DNA from: Rhinopithecus roxellana
Lineage: Eukaryota > Chordata > Mammalia > Primates > Cercopithecidae
DNA length: 64,000 nucleotides
Direction of reading: 5' to 3'
Assembly (NCBI RefSeq): GCF_007565055.1
Contig: NC_044565.1
Location: 38,649,711-38,713,710 of the forward strand
In this document: positions 43,475-55,720 of the stretch, piece after piece
Position numbering within the stretch: position 1 is the stretch's first letter
Layout of the letters: every line of letters begins with the position of its first letter
Translations under genes and position numbers: made by a program
The notes under the pieces: model-generated
The model's database searches: none
Seen by the model: the letters and a program-made list of their open reading frames with translations, nothing else
Told to the model about the DNA's origin: nothing

Positions 43475-43680
43475 GCAAAGAGCGTAGACTTTGGGTTGGC
43501 AGTGTGGATTTGAATACAGCTCTTCTAGTTACCAGTTGAATGGTTTCTTTATATGTAAAGTGGGAATAATAGGACCTATCTTTAGAGTTGTTATGAGGAG
43601 TAAATGATGTAACTTATGTAAAGTACCTAGAACACTTGCTGGTACATAGTAAGTGCTTGACAAATATTTATGTCATTAAA
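43475..43680 (-). mobile_element. MIR SINE, antisense
   Basis: GTAAAGTGGGAATAATAGG ... GTTGTTATGAGGAGTAAATG ... TGGTACATAGTAAGTGCTTG is MIR read on the opposite strand. Confidence 0.88.
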
Positions 43681-43885
43681 GGAACCCAAACCAGGGTGTT
43701 TTGACAACTTTTGTACACTGCACTGCACTGTTAATACAGCTGGCCAAAAGGATTCAAACACGCATTTAAAATAAGATATTCCAAATGAAATAAATGGTAT
43801 GTAACATTAAATAATGTTTTTAAAACATTCACTTACCATTAATGCAAGCAATACCCAGTCCTTTTCAGATGAAAGAAAATGTTCC

Positions 43886-43949
43886 ACTTTTCTCAGTGGT
43901 TTTAGCTGTTTTCAGATACTTTTCTCAGTGGTTTTAGCTATTTTCAGAT
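43886..43949 (+). repeat. 32-bp tandem duplication
   Basis: Two units beginning ACTTTTCTCAGTGG at 43886-43917 and 43918-43949, differing at one base. Confidence 0.93.
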
Positions 43950-44884
43950 ATACACAGCTCAGGACAAAGAGATGACACAAGGGACTTTTTATCTGCATTG
44001 CAGAGAGCAATACGGTGATAATTTGCATCGGAACTTGCCGTTAGCTCCATATGGCATGTATTCATCATTTAGTGGGTTCAGTGCCCTATCTTTAGAGCTT
44101 CAGTGATCAGGATAGAAATTGCCCACTTATTTATGCTTGGCTAGACCGAAAATATAGGGAAAGGAAGAAGTGCAGGGAAACACCACTCCCTGCAAGACTT
44201 GGCCCTGGAATTAGGAGTAAAGCATTAATACTAACTTGTCAGGTAATAGCTGCTTCTGTCCTAAAGAGCAGACAAAATGCAGATGATATGTGGTGTATTA
44301 TTTATGGGTTGCAATCATGCATGTTATTCTTGTCTGTCCCACAAAGGACCTGTGGTTTAATGTAGAGCTGTCTTCCTTTTGTTCAGCACAAAGGCTCACT
44401 CACACTGGGCAAGTGGGCATTTCCAGTGGCATGTGATCACTTGGTTTGCATGAGCAACAGGAGAAGTTGCTCTCAAAAGCCAAACTAGGAATTAACCCAC
44501 TGCCTTCCCATGCCCCTTCCTCAGAAAGGAGAAATGGAGAGAATACTATTTTTTTTTTTTTTTGTCCTTATTGAAAGTGACAAAGTGTTTTCTCTCCCAT
44601 TGGAAAGTTAAAGAATCAGTCCCTTTTATACAAAAAGAATTTTGATTTTTCTTCAATTTGTTGCTCTAAAAGATTATATAAATCTTTCAAGCTGAAGATT
44701 CTGGTTGTATATCCATTAGTAATCATGATGATGATCTCAGTGATGAGAAGGGAATTCTGAAAACTACTCCCTCCTCCCCAACCCCGAATCACTGTAATAC
44801 GCATATATTTAGCTCTAGCATTCTAACACTGAAGCAAAAGTTGTTGCCATGTATAAGCTCTGGACTATGAACAGAGATTACGGA
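43950..44884. other. Unassigned intergenic sequence
   Basis: No feature beyond a 16-nt T run at about 44549-44565. Confidence 0.4.
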
Positions 44885-45733
44885 CTGATGTGGGTTGAAT
44901 TGTGCTCCCCCCATCATATTTATATATCAAAGTCCTAACCCCTAGTACCTCAGAGTATGATTTTATTTGAAAGTAAGGTTGTTGCAGATGTAATTCGTTA
45001 AGATGAGGTCGGTAGGTGGACCCTAGTCCAATACAACTGACGTCCTTATCAAAAGGGGAAACTGGGACACAGACACCCACAGAGAGAAAACACCATGTGA
45101 AGATGAAGGCACAGACGTGGATGATGTTTCTATAAGCCATCAAACCAACTGAAGCTGGGGGAGGGGCACGAAACAGATTCTCCCTCATAACCCTCAGAAG
45201 GAACCAACAATGCTGACACCTCCATCTCAGACTTCTTTTTTCTATTTTTATTATATATTGACAAATTATAGTTGTACATATTTATGGGATACAAAGTGAT
45301 GTTACAATTTATGAATACAACGTGGAATGATTAAATCAAGCTACTTAATATATCCATTACCTCAAATAATTATCTTTTTTTGTGAAGAGAGAGCATTTGA
45401 AATTTATTCTCTTAGTGATATTGTAATGTACAGTACTCAATTATTAGCTATATTTGGTATACTGTGCAATATACCTTGTAAAAAAATCAGTTATTCCTTC
45501 TCTCTAACAGTTCTTTACCCTTTGACTCTCATCTCCCCATTCCCCCTAGCACCCCCAGCCTCTGGTAACCACTGTTCTGCTCTCTGCTTCTATGAGTTCC
45601 GTTGTGTTGGATTCCACATATAAGTGAGTACATCTCAGACTTCTAACCTCCAGAGCTGTGAGACAACAAATTTCATTGTGTAAGTCACTCAGTTTGTGGT
45701 ACTTTGTTATGGCAGCCCTTGCAAACTAATACA
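44885..45733 (+). mobile_element. MLT1-type (ERVL-MaLR) solo LTR, interrupted by L1
   Basis: It starts TGATGTGGGTTGAATTGTGC and ends GCAAACTAATACA, with internal blocks typical of MaLR LTRs: CTCAGAAGGAACCAAC, then CTCCAGAGCTGTGAGACAAC. The two halves are 44885-45236 and 45631-45733. No internal retroviral genes are present. Confidence 0.75.
45237..45630 (-). mobile_element. L1 3' end, antisense, inside the LTR
   Basis: Reverse L1 3' text (GTGGAATGATTAAATCAAGC ... CCTCTGGTAACCACTGTTC ... CTTCTATGAGTTCCG) between perfect 14-nt duplications CATCTCAGACTTCT at 45223-45236 and 45631-45644. Confidence 0.92.
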
Positions 45734-45738
45734 TAAAC

Positions 45739-45813
45739 GTTCTCTCTTTCCTTCCCTCTCTCCCTCCCTCCCTCCCTATCTCCCTCCTTCCCTCCCTTTC
45801 TTCCTTCTTTCTC
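45739..45813 (+). repeat. Polypyrimidine CTCC/CTTC repeat
   Basis: Interrupted TCCC/TTCC units over about 75 nt. Confidence 0.9.
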
Positions 45814-46899
45814 TGGTGGACTTCATAGAAAAGGAGGCTGGAAGATAGGAACATAATTTTCCTTCTAAGCCATTGATGGGCTTTAATATTTTTTAGCATG
45901 AAAAAATACAATGCTTGTTTTAAAGCACATCCACACCTTATCTTGACAAATGCTGGTAATAATGGGCAAAAGGGACTGCCCCCAAGGAACACACATGCCA
46001 GTGCCTGCTTCATGTGCTTAAAATCAAATCCATGGCTCCTAAAACTCAATGGTTCTTTTCAGGACTCTAAAGAACGCTAATTTTACCCTTGTTTTTCCCA
46101 CTTTGGCTTTTTCCCTTCCTTGAAGAACCAAGTTTTCAACTTGCTGAAAAGCTTTACTTTGCCCAGACCTATTCACTCACCTCCAAAATGGAGCAGAAGC
46201 AGTTTTCTACTCTATCTCTCCTTCTTTCCCAAGGAGTAATTTTACCTCCCCTACTCTACTTCCATCCCTCCACTCAGAAAGCAGTCTACCTCTCTTTAAT
46301 ACTTATTGTCGCATGTCTTTTCTCCCCATTGCTATGTGAAGGATGTATTTCCAGGACCACTGCTTGGCGTTATATTTGCAGTTCTAAGGGCTTCTTTATC
46401 AATGACACAGCACCAAGGTCACTAACACTTGCATCTGAACATCTGTGCACACCCATATACTCTCATAGAGTTGTCCTTTGTTTCCTAAGATGACGATACT
46501 ATAATAAACTCCAGTGTGTGTGCACTTGCACTCGATCAGGCCACTCTGAGAACATAAGTTCTTTTGCCAAGTGTGCCCGACACCTATTCTTGGACTAAAG
46601 ACTATCCAGATCCCAGAACTGCTTGGTATTCTTAGAGCTGCTGCATCCTCATCCATTGGGGGTGAGACTGAAGCTTCGGTTCATGAAACAGCAAATTCTG
46701 GTCCTGCAGCTGCCTGGGTCTGTGGGCTCTAGCAGTTCCACAGCTATCCATGGTGTCACCACATTTCTTGAAGCTGTTCTAGGCAAGTAGACATCTGTGG
46801 TTTTGCCCACCTGACATTCATTCCCCCTTCTTTCCTAGTTTTTCCACTTTCTGTGTAGTTTAGATGCCAGCCTTACTTACTCATCTTTAGGCCTCTACC
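45814..46899. other. Unassigned intergenic sequence
   Basis: Frame 46089-46493 is open but has no family resemblance. No exon is called. Confidence 0.4.
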
Positions 46900-47245
46900 A
46901 TTAGTGAAAGAAAGGGCACATGACCCAAGCCAAGACAATGAAATTCAATCTAGTACCTTGTGATAAAATCGCTGGGAAAGAGTATTGTCTCTGTTCGACT
47001 TGAAATTGGGAGAATGTAAACCTGGAGCTTCTGGGGGACGCCGGGCAGAGGAAATCTCCTCAGAACGAAGCCAAGCTGAGAGATCAAGGTGGGATAGGAG
47101 GGTGGTACCGTTGTTTTGACAGTATCTGCCTCCTTGGAGCCAGCTAAGCCTAAAATTTTCAGTTATATAAGCCAAGAAATTCCCTTTGCTTAGGCCATTT
47201 TGAGATAAATTTTATGCTGCTTGCAACTGAAAGCATCCTAATATA
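46900..47245 (+). mobile_element. Old LTR-like repeat (MaLR class, uncertain)
   Basis: The text TGGGAGAATGTAAACCTGGAGC ... GAACGAAGCCAAG ... TTTTCAGTTATATAAGCCAA ... TTGCAACTGAAAGCATCCTAATATA follows an LTR that I know from mammalian genomes. The subfamily is not resolved. Confidence 0.5.
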
Positions 47246-48781
47246 GCCATTTTTTCTTCTGGCCTTTCTTCTGTCTTCTACTTCTTGCTTAACATATAAT
47301 AGTTATTTTAGTTTGTGTGTATTAGATTTACATGGTTAGCCATTTCATAACTCTGTTGGGATGAACTTCACTTCAGTGTGAATGGGGGGGTCCAGTGGGC
47401 TTACTGTTACTAATCTTATTCTTTGACTTGGATAATTTATAGTTGGTTGACAATGAAAATTTTCTCCAAATCCGGTAATGTTTTGTCCTAGAATCAGGCA
47501 CTATAGCTGTCCAGAAGGTCAGAAATCATCAGAACTTGCTATAGGCTTATGACCTTGTTAAAAGCTCAATACTGTGCTGGTACCATCTGTCTGTCAGGTT
47601 CTTAAATGTCAAGATGATCTTGGTTTATTTCTAGACTTTGTCAATCAGTTTATTACATGCTATCTGCAAAATAGAACCCAATGATATCCTCATTCCAGGC
47701 TGAATACAGGATTTTCTTGGTGCAAGCTAGTATGCAACTTTGGTTGGGTAGCTGCTATAAAAACTGTTCACAGATGGTTATAATGAACAAAAAGGACAAT
47801 AAAGTGGAAAATATGACTATTAATCCAAAGGTACTAGAAAGGCTGCTTCTTAACACTTTCCAAGCAAGAGAAAAGAAGACAATGACAACAATCGCCACTT
47901 AAATAGTATCTATTCCCACTGACAATGAAGGACACACAGACCCCTTATTTATAAGATCCCTTATTTATCACTTTTTGTAACAAATCCTACTGAAAAATCA
48001 AGTATCTTTTATTTGATATCTTAAATTGGAGAGTCCTCTGCTGTCATGGAGTTTGATTTCCCTGACAATGTAGGCATGTCCTCCACATCCTTCCTAAATG
48101 GCTATCCAGCCTCCTTCTGAATGTCAAAATGTCTCCAGGGATTGAGGTCTCTGTCCATTGAAGGCAAACTCATTTTTACAGAAAGTATTCCCTTGTGCTG
48201 AGCCACAGCCTCTCTCCTCTAACTTTTGAGCACCAGAATTTTGCTTAGGGGAACTTAGAGATCATTCAATTCAACAACTTCATTTTGTGCCCAGTGATCT
48301 GCCTTCCAAAACAGAGTATCTAATCATCTCCTCTGTAATGGCTCTTTCCAATATGTTATGACAGCATTTGTGTTCTTCCCATCACACTTTTTATCTGGGA
48401 TAAATACACTCAGGTGCTTCACTGCTTCCTTACCCCAACCCAAGTTCCCTAATTTATTGACTTCTAATTCCCCCTTAGGATATGATACAGTCTCCCATGA
48501 TATCCCACTACTATTCATGCAGAAGCTACATTATTTCCTTCCAGGTGCAAAACTAAAAAACAGGGGGAAAAACATTTTTCAGTATTTTATACTCATAATT
48601 GTTTTAGCCTCCCAAACACAACAGGGTTGGCTATAAATGGCCTATCAATGTTTCTGGCAAAGCCAGATTTTCTACAAATAAATTTGTCAGGATTCAGATC
48701 ATCAAGCCTCTCAATAGTATGGAATTGTGCTATTGCAAGGCTCTTTAGCAGTTTAACTTAGACCACTGCTTAGTCATTTCA
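47246..48781. other. Mostly unassigned; L3/CR1-like fragment near 48075-48240
   Basis: At 48075-48240 the text CCTCCTTCTGAATGTC ... CTCCAGGGATTGAGG ... ACAGAAAGTATTCCCTTGTGCTGAGCC resembles L3/CR1 3' sequence. The rest is unrecognised. Confidence 0.45.
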
Positions 48782-49057
48782 GAGATGGAGCCTCGCTCTG
48801 TCACCCAGGCTGGAGTGCAGTGGCATGATCTCAATTCACTGCAACCTCTGCCTCCTGGGTTCAAGCGATTCTCCTGCCTCCCGAGTAGCTGGGATGACAG
48901 GTGGCCACCACCATGCCCAGCTAATTTTTGTATTTTTAGTAGAGATGTGGTTTCACCATGTTGGCCAGGCTGGTCTCGAACTCCTGACCTCAGGTGATCC
49001 ACCCGCCTCAGCCTCCCAGAGTGCTGGGATTATAGGCACGAGCCACCGCACCCAGCC
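48782..49057 (-). mobile_element. Alu lacking its tail
   Basis: Antisense Alu with no T-run at its left (3') end. It starts at GAGATGGAGCCTCGC. Confidence 0.9.
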
Positions 49058-51654
49058 GTTTTTTTGTATATTTATAAAGTATTTTCATACCTATCTTGTT
49101 TGATATTCAAAAACTGAATACATGTAAGATTACCCTCCTTTCTTCCCAGTATGGTAGGGTAGGAAAGCTACCACACTGGAAGGAAAGCAGGGCAATGTGT
49201 TATTTTCTTCACTTTGCACATGATGCTCAATGACTCCCCCAAAGTTAGGTTCTAACGAGTTGGTAGTAGAGATAGGACTTACATCCCATGAATCTTGACT
49301 CTCAGATTGCTGTCTTGTTTTCTTTATAGCTACTGTCCTTTGTCACTAAATAGCCTCGTATTCCCTCTAGACAGCACTACTGCTTGAGTAGCTCTCTGAA
49401 AGGGAGTAAACTTGGGACCTGCCACCTGTCAGCTGCTACCTGTTGGACCACTCCTAGAGGAACCCATATTTCTGACTATTAGAGTCCAGTGATCTCATTA
49501 GAGTCCAAGGCCCTATTCTCCTGCCCCATTTTATGCAAAACTGATTTTGAAATTAGCAAACACTGCAATGCAACAATAATTTTTAAGTGCCCACCTTCCC
49601 TTTTCTCCCCTCCCCACTTCAATCTGCTGATGGGAATCAGAGGTTCAATTTATCACACATTGCAAGAAAGGGCAAGATTAGTTTTAAGTCATAAGCCGAT
49701 AGTGAGTAATGATGAAAAATAAAAATAAAACTCATTACCTGTAGGACCCCTACTCGCTTTCTCCTTTGCCTCTGGTAATTCACTTATCTTTAGATTCAAT
49801 AACTTGAGGAACAGGGGAGGGTAGAATAGTGTAAGGGATGAGGGTGAAGCCAATGGCCACTGAAAATGAGAGGGGAGGAACTCTGCATTCAAATGGGAGA
49901 CATGTTGTTATAAGCAGTCTTTGTATAGGAGTAGCTCTCCAGCTAAAAATAGAACTTTCCTTTCCTATATGGTGATCTCCCCTTAACTCAGTGAAAGAGT
50001 TAATGTAGAAGACACAAGGTTGGATAATGTTTTCCTTTTAGATTCTTCTTCCTGGATTGATAGACAATTATAACCGAAGGACAAATCTCTCAACATTTGG
50101 GGAGAAAAGTTTCCTTTAGTTGCCTTACCTGAATTTGAATGGGGGAGTTGGAGATTAATATGCTAAGTACACTCTAGACAAACACTCAGATTAAGCATGG
50201 CTTGCCCTTTCACCTTAGGTCTGTCAAGCTTAAAATTAGCCCAAGACTCAACTTAGCTGTGGTTTTGCTCCAGGCCTCTAAACACTTGGCACAACGTACT
50301 TTGTTGGTGATGGTTTGGGATTTAACCTTGAAATCAAGTAGTTGCTTAATTTAATGATCCAAATTGCTGTGTAGACTAATAGCCAATGCCATTTTATTTT
50401 TTTAAAAATGTTTTTGCCAACTTTTAGACTTTGTACTAAGAATCTGTCTTAAGTCTTTCATTACTGTTGAGAAATTTGCAACTATTTTTTCCCCAATAGT
50501 AAAGAGGCATGAAATTTTCTAAGATCCTGGCTTCAGGTACTAGATGCCTACTAGGACCTTAGAACAAGAAACTGGAATATTAGGAGAGCCAATTATGGGG
50601 GTGGGAAGAGATAAAAGATAGGTAGTAAACAAAAATAATCCAGAAGAAAATACAAATGCTAAACTGATTATTACAGGAACAAAAAAGTGCTAAAATTTAT
50701 CAGGTACACATACCAGTGATGTCATATTTGCAGGGGATAAGGAAAAATTTCTTGACCAGATTTTAGGTTAATGTCCTCTTGGCTTTCTGGAGAGGCTATG
50801 GTATTGTCAAGCTTATGGAATTTATGTGGGTTATAAAAACAGCAGAACTATCCAAGAGATTTCTGGATTCCTGAACTGACTATAGGTGTGATATTGAATT
50901 TAAAGTTTAGTCAATTTTCCATTAATTTATTCCATTATCAATAAACCAGTTTAAATTGTTGTGGGAGGTCAAATTTAAAAAAAGACACTATTTGCTTTAG
51001 ATTATGCTGATAAAATACAAAGCATAGGCTATGGAGTACAAGCTTTTGGGGCGTGGAGTCCGGGCCATATCTTACTAGCTGAGCTGCCTTGAGTGAGTCA
51101 TTTGGCCTGTCAAAGACTCAGGGCTCTCTGTACTAAAATTACTTTAATATTTGGGAATGATAGTAAGAGGAGTTAAAAATAAAACAAAATAAATTAAAAT
51201 TACTGTAACATGGCTTTAAAATAATTTAAAATAATAATTAAGGATATGAAAAAATTCTGAGTAATAAATAGGTTATAAAAAAGACAAAATAAAGGTTTTT
51301 TTTAGTAAATATACATGTAACAAAAATGTAGAGCACTAAATATATAGAAGATAGGACAAAGGTCAATAGATATTTGGGTACAGGGATATTTATTTCTGTT
51401 TTAACTTTTGTGGATTTTCTGAGTTTTTCTTTTGACCATGTATTAATGATGTTGAGACATTTTTAAAATTATAACTTTTAATAATAAAGACCAGATCCTG
51501 AAAAAAATGAGTTGAATAATAATAGCTATTTTGGAACTCAAATAAGCTAATGTATATGAACACAGTTTATAAACTCTAAAGTGCTACTTACTGTTTTTAT
51601 AATTCCCTAATGCTGGCCCTAGGTTATAAATCAAAAGGGGAAATAAAACATACC
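49058..51654. other. Unassigned AT-rich intergenic sequence
   Basis: No exon, RNA gene or named repeat is recognised. Confidence 0.4.
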
Positions 51655-52815
51655 CTATAAAAGGCTTCTGCACAGGAAAGGAAACATGAACAAAGTGAAG
51701 AGACAACCCACAGAATGGGAGAAGATATTTGCAAACTACTCATCTGACAAGGGATTAATAACCAGAATATATAAGGAACTCAGACGACTCTATAGGAAAA
51801 AGTCTAATAATCCTATCAAAAATGGACAAAATATTTGAATAGACATTTCTCAAAAGAAGATATACAAATGGCAAACAGGTTTATGAAAAAATTTTCAACA
51901 TCATTGATCATCAGAGAAATGCAAATCAAAACTACAGTGAGATATCATAATCTTACACCAGTTTAAAATGGCTTTTATCCAAAAGTCAGGCAATAACAAA
52001 TGCTGGTGAGGATGTGGAGAAAAGGGAACAGGTACACTGTTGGTGGGAATATAAATTAGTACAACCACTGTGGAGAACATTTGGAGGTTCCTCAAAAAAA
52101 CTTAAATAGAGCTACTAAGTGATCCAGCAATATACTGCTAGGTACATACCCCAAAGGAAGGAAATTAGTATATCAAAGAGTTATCTGTACTCCCATGTTT
52201 ATTGCAGCAGTGTTCACAATAGCCAAGATTTGGAAGCAACCTAAGTGTCCATCAACAGATGAATAAAGAAAATATGGTAGTTAATCACAATGGAGTACTA
52301 TTCTGCCAAAAGAAAGAATGAGATCCTATTATTTGCAACAACATGGTTGGAACTGGAGGTCATTATGTTAAATAAAATAAGCCAGGAACAGAAAGACAAA
52401 CTTTGCATGTTCTCACTGATTTGTAGGAGGTAAAAATTAAAATAATTAAACTCATAGAGAGTACAAGGATGGTTACCAGAGGCTGCAAAGGGTAGTGGGG
52501 TAGGTGGGGGGGAAGTCGGGATGGTTAATGGGTACAAAAAAATAGAAAGAATGAATAAGATCTAGTATTTGTTAGCATAACAGTGTGGCTATAGTCAAAA
52601 ATAATGGTACATTTAAAAATAACTAGAAGAGTATAATTGGATTGTTCATAACACAAAGGATAAATGCTTGAGGTGGTGGATACATTTACCCTGATGTGAT
52701 TATTATGCACTGCATGCCTGTATCAAAATACCTCATGTAACCCACACATATTTACACCTCTGTTGTATACCCACAAAAATTAAAAATTAAAATTAAAAAA
52801 ATTTAAATACCATGT
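51655..52815 (+). mobile_element. L1 3' end (L1PB/L1MA class), about 1.16 kb
   Basis: A contiguous L1 ORF2 C-terminal region (GGCTTCTGCACAGGAAAGGA, ACCCACAGAATGGGAG, AGCCAAGATTTGGAAGCAAC) passes into 3'UTR and an A-rich end near 52800. It has many stops. Minus-strand frames here are artefacts. Confidence 0.9.
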
Positions 52816-52933
52816 TTGGGGGGGAAATGGCAATGAATATTACTTTTATTGTATTTCCCTTTCCTTACTTCATCTTGGTCTTTGAAATGCTGTATTCATT
52901 TACTGTTTTGGCTTTATTCGTCACAGGTTTTTT

Positions 52934-53262
52934 GATTGTTTGTTTGTTTGTTTGTTTTGAGACGGGCTTGCTCTGTCACCCTGCCTAGAGTGCAGTGGCA
53001 CAGTCACAGCTCCGTGCAGCCTCAACCTCCCCAATTCAAGCGATCTTTCTCTTTCCCCTTGCCCCCCAGTTCTACCTGCCCCTCCCCGACCACTGCAACT
53101 ATCTGGGACTACAAGAATGTGCCACCATACCCAGCTAAGTTTTAAATTTTTTTGTAGAGACAAGGTTTCACTATGTTGCCCAAGTTGGTCTTGAACTCCT
53201 GGGCTCCTGCCTTGGCCTCCCAAAGTGCTGGCATTATAGGCATGAGGAACCACACCTGGCTA
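52934..53262 (-). mobile_element. Old Alu with (GTTT)n tail and C/T-rich insertion
   Basis: Antisense Alu, diverged. Extra pyrimidine-rich text lies at about 53050-53095 (TCTTTCTCTTTCCCCTTGCC...). Confidence 0.85.
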
Positions 53263-53819
53263 TCCTTCAAAGGCTTCTGTATTCGAGTTCTTTATCCACT
53301 AATGGTCATGTTAAGAACTGAGAAAAACAATGATTGCTGTAGACTTGCCCATCCATAACTTAACGAAGCAAGTTATGGCACCTGGCCATAGCCCTTGGGA
53401 ATTTAAATTCCACTGACCGGTGGGGGCCCTTTAAAAAAAAAAAAAAAAGTAATATGGTTTCTGCCTGTTTTTCCAGCAAAACAATGGCTTGGTCTTTTGT
53501 GGCTTGATAAATCCCTAGAAAACAAAAATAATGAAGCTCATACAATTTGACAACCCCCATGTGGGAATTTTCCAGCTACACAGTCCCGCAGGATCATGGC
53601 TGGTGTGTCGAAGACACAGGCTAAACCGTGGCTTTATTCATACCAAATAAACAGTCCCCCAGAGTAAATCAAATTAGGTAACCATCACTGGCCATTTTTA
53701 AAATGTGAATTCTGAAAGGAATATGGTAATTCAGTCAGCAAAGATGTGCTTGTGAAATAAAGCACAACGTCAGTTCATCTCCCTCAGTAGTTACTGGGCA
53801 AGAAACTGAAATGAGTAAC
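53263..53819. other. Unassigned intergenic sequence
   Basis: It holds an A run at 53433-53448. Nothing else is recognised. Confidence 0.4.
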
Positions 53820-53823
53820 TTTT

Positions 53824-54122
53824 TTTTTTTTTTTTTTTGAGACGGAGTCTCACTCTGTCACCCAGGCTGGAGTGCAATGGCACCATCTGGGCTCACTGCA
53901 AGCTCCGCCTCCCGGGTTCACGCCATTCTCCTGCCTCAGCCTCCCGAGTAGCTGGGACTATAGGCGCCCGCCACCTCGCCCGGCTAGCTTTTTGTATTCT
54001 TTTGAGTAGAGACGGGGGTTTCACCATGTTAGCCAGGATGGTCTCGATCTCCTGACCTCGTGATCCGCCCTTCTCGGCCTCCCAAAGTGCTGGGATTACA
54101 GGCTTGAGCCACCTCGGCCAGC
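53824..54122 (-). mobile_element. Young AluY with Old World monkey hallmarks (AluYR-like)
   Basis: Antisense AluY with a perfect 18-nt duplication CTGAAATGAGTAACTTTT at 53806-53823 and 54123-54140. In sense orientation it has GGCTCAAGCC instead of GGCTCACGCC, AGCTAGCCGGGC instead of AATTAGCCGGGC, and GGGCGAGGTGG instead of GGGCGTGGTGG. I recall these from macaque/baboon AluY subfamilies. Confidence 0.88.
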
Positions 54123-54379
54123 CTGAAATGAGTAACTTTTAAAAGCCAAATGAAACAATTTACATCTGTATCTTCAGTGATATCTTACTAGTCATTAAGA
54201 TTTAAGACAATTATCACTTTATGAAATGGGACATGTACAATGAGTAACTATGGTATAAAGCTTATAAGAAAATGTTTGTGAAATATATTCCAGGATAAAT
54301 TCATAACCATGCTTTTTAAAGAGGGCAACTCTATTTTGGCCTGCTTAATTAAGAAACTTTTAATTCTTAATAATAATGA
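54123..54379. other. Spacer between inverted Alus
   Basis: About 250 nt of unassigned sequence separates the antisense AluY from the sense Alu. Confidence 0.5.
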
Positions 54380-54692
54380 GGCCAGCACAGTGGCTCACAC
54401 CTGTAATCCCAGCACTTTGGGAGGCCGAGGCTGGCTGGCTACTTGAGCTCAGGAGTTCAAACTCAGCCTGGGTAATATGGTGAAACTCCTTCTCTACCAA
54501 AAAATACAAAAAATTAGCTAGCCATGGTGGTACGCATCTGTGGTCCCAGCTACTTGGGAGGCTGAAGTAGGGGGACCGCTTGAGTCCAGGAGGTGGAGGC
54601 TGCAGTAAACCAAGATCACACCACTGCACTCCAGCCTGGATGACAGAGCCAGAACCCATCTCAAAAAAATAACAACAATAATAATAATAACC
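54380..54692 (+). mobile_element. Alu, full-length, AAT-rich tail
   Basis: Sense Alu, moderately diverged, tail AACAACAATAATAATAATAA. Confidence 0.92.
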
Positions 54693-55439
54693 AGACAATT
54701 TCCTTCTGCCTAAATTCAAACTCAAAGATTCCCAGGACATGGAGATACCTCTCCATGGGTTCTTCCTTGTATGTGGCCTTTTATTGCAGCACTGAAAAAT
54801 TTTTTTCTTGGGAGTATTTCAAGAAACAGAAGAAAGGCCTTATTTTGTCCCTAGGCTTCCTTTTTTCCCCATTTTGTAACTTTGCCAAAAATGGAAGCAC
54901 ATTATTTGGCTCTCCTCAAAGTTTCAAGACTATTTCAATGCCTTTACAATATCCTTAGCATATTCAGCCATTTTCTCTGGTTGGGAGCAAGAGGTTGTCA
55001 CCTTCAGTATATTCACAAAAAAGCAGTACTCTAGACTTTCTAGAGTACCCCAAGGGCCATGACTTGCACATATCGACACTTTAAAGTCACTTAGGAAAAT
55101 GCGTTCTGTAGAGGCAGATGAATTACAAGAGGTTCCTCCTCCCTGGCACTAGGGTTCACAGTCAGTGAAGGACAGCTGGGCTTTAACACTTACCTGGAGG
55201 GGCACTGTTTCACAGGGCACAGACTACCCTATAGGGTACTCTGGAGACATGCTCTCTTTTAATGGCTCCTTTCTAAGCATGCCTGAGGCCACAGTTATCT
55301 GAAAAGAGACTGCGGGCATCATTTCTTTAGCTCCAGAAATCTCTCCAGTTTCTGCCTCCCAGGTTTCCTTCAAATGTTCACTCTCTTCTGTTCTCTCTAG
55401 TTCTCTCCATCCCACTGAAATGAACCCAAGTTCTCCCTC
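54693..55439. other. Unassigned intergenic sequence
   Basis: No feature recognised. Confidence 0.4.
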
Positions 55440-55720
55440 TCTGGCCAGTAATTCTCAAACTTTTTCGACCAAGGCTAACCTAGGTCAGCAGAAGGCTCTT
55501 AAGACTTGGCTGGGTATGGTGGCTCATACCTGGAATCCCAGTGCTTTGGGAGGCTGAGGCAGTAGAATCATTTGAGGTCAGGAATTTGAGATCAGCGTAG
55601 GCAACATAGCGAGACCCTGTTTCTAAAAATAAAAATTAAAGAAAGGCTCTAAGACTCATATACTCCAGCCCTTCCTGCTTTTTTTCCTCAAATTATCTGA
55701 TAACAATAAACTGTTGTTGC
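55440..55720 (+). mobile_element. Old hAT-like fragment containing an Alu monomer
   Basis: CCAGTAATTCTCAAACTTTTTCG starts the host repeat, which resumes after the Alu arm with AGGCTCTAAGACTC. The family is uncertain. Confidence 0.45.
55506..55640 (+). mobile_element. Alu left monomer (FLAM-like)
   Basis: Only the left arm is present, ending TTTCTAAAAATAAAAATTAAAG. The host text AGGCTCTTAAGACT / AAAGGCTCTAAGACTC is duplicated around it. Confidence 0.8.

Noticed and set aside
44885..45733. Complete endogenous retrovirus
   Set aside because: Only solo MaLR LTRs are present here and at 63.6 kb, with no internal genes.
45739..45813. Possible CRISPR-like or regulatory array
   Set aside because: A simple polypyrimidine microsatellite without spacers, in a mammalian genome.
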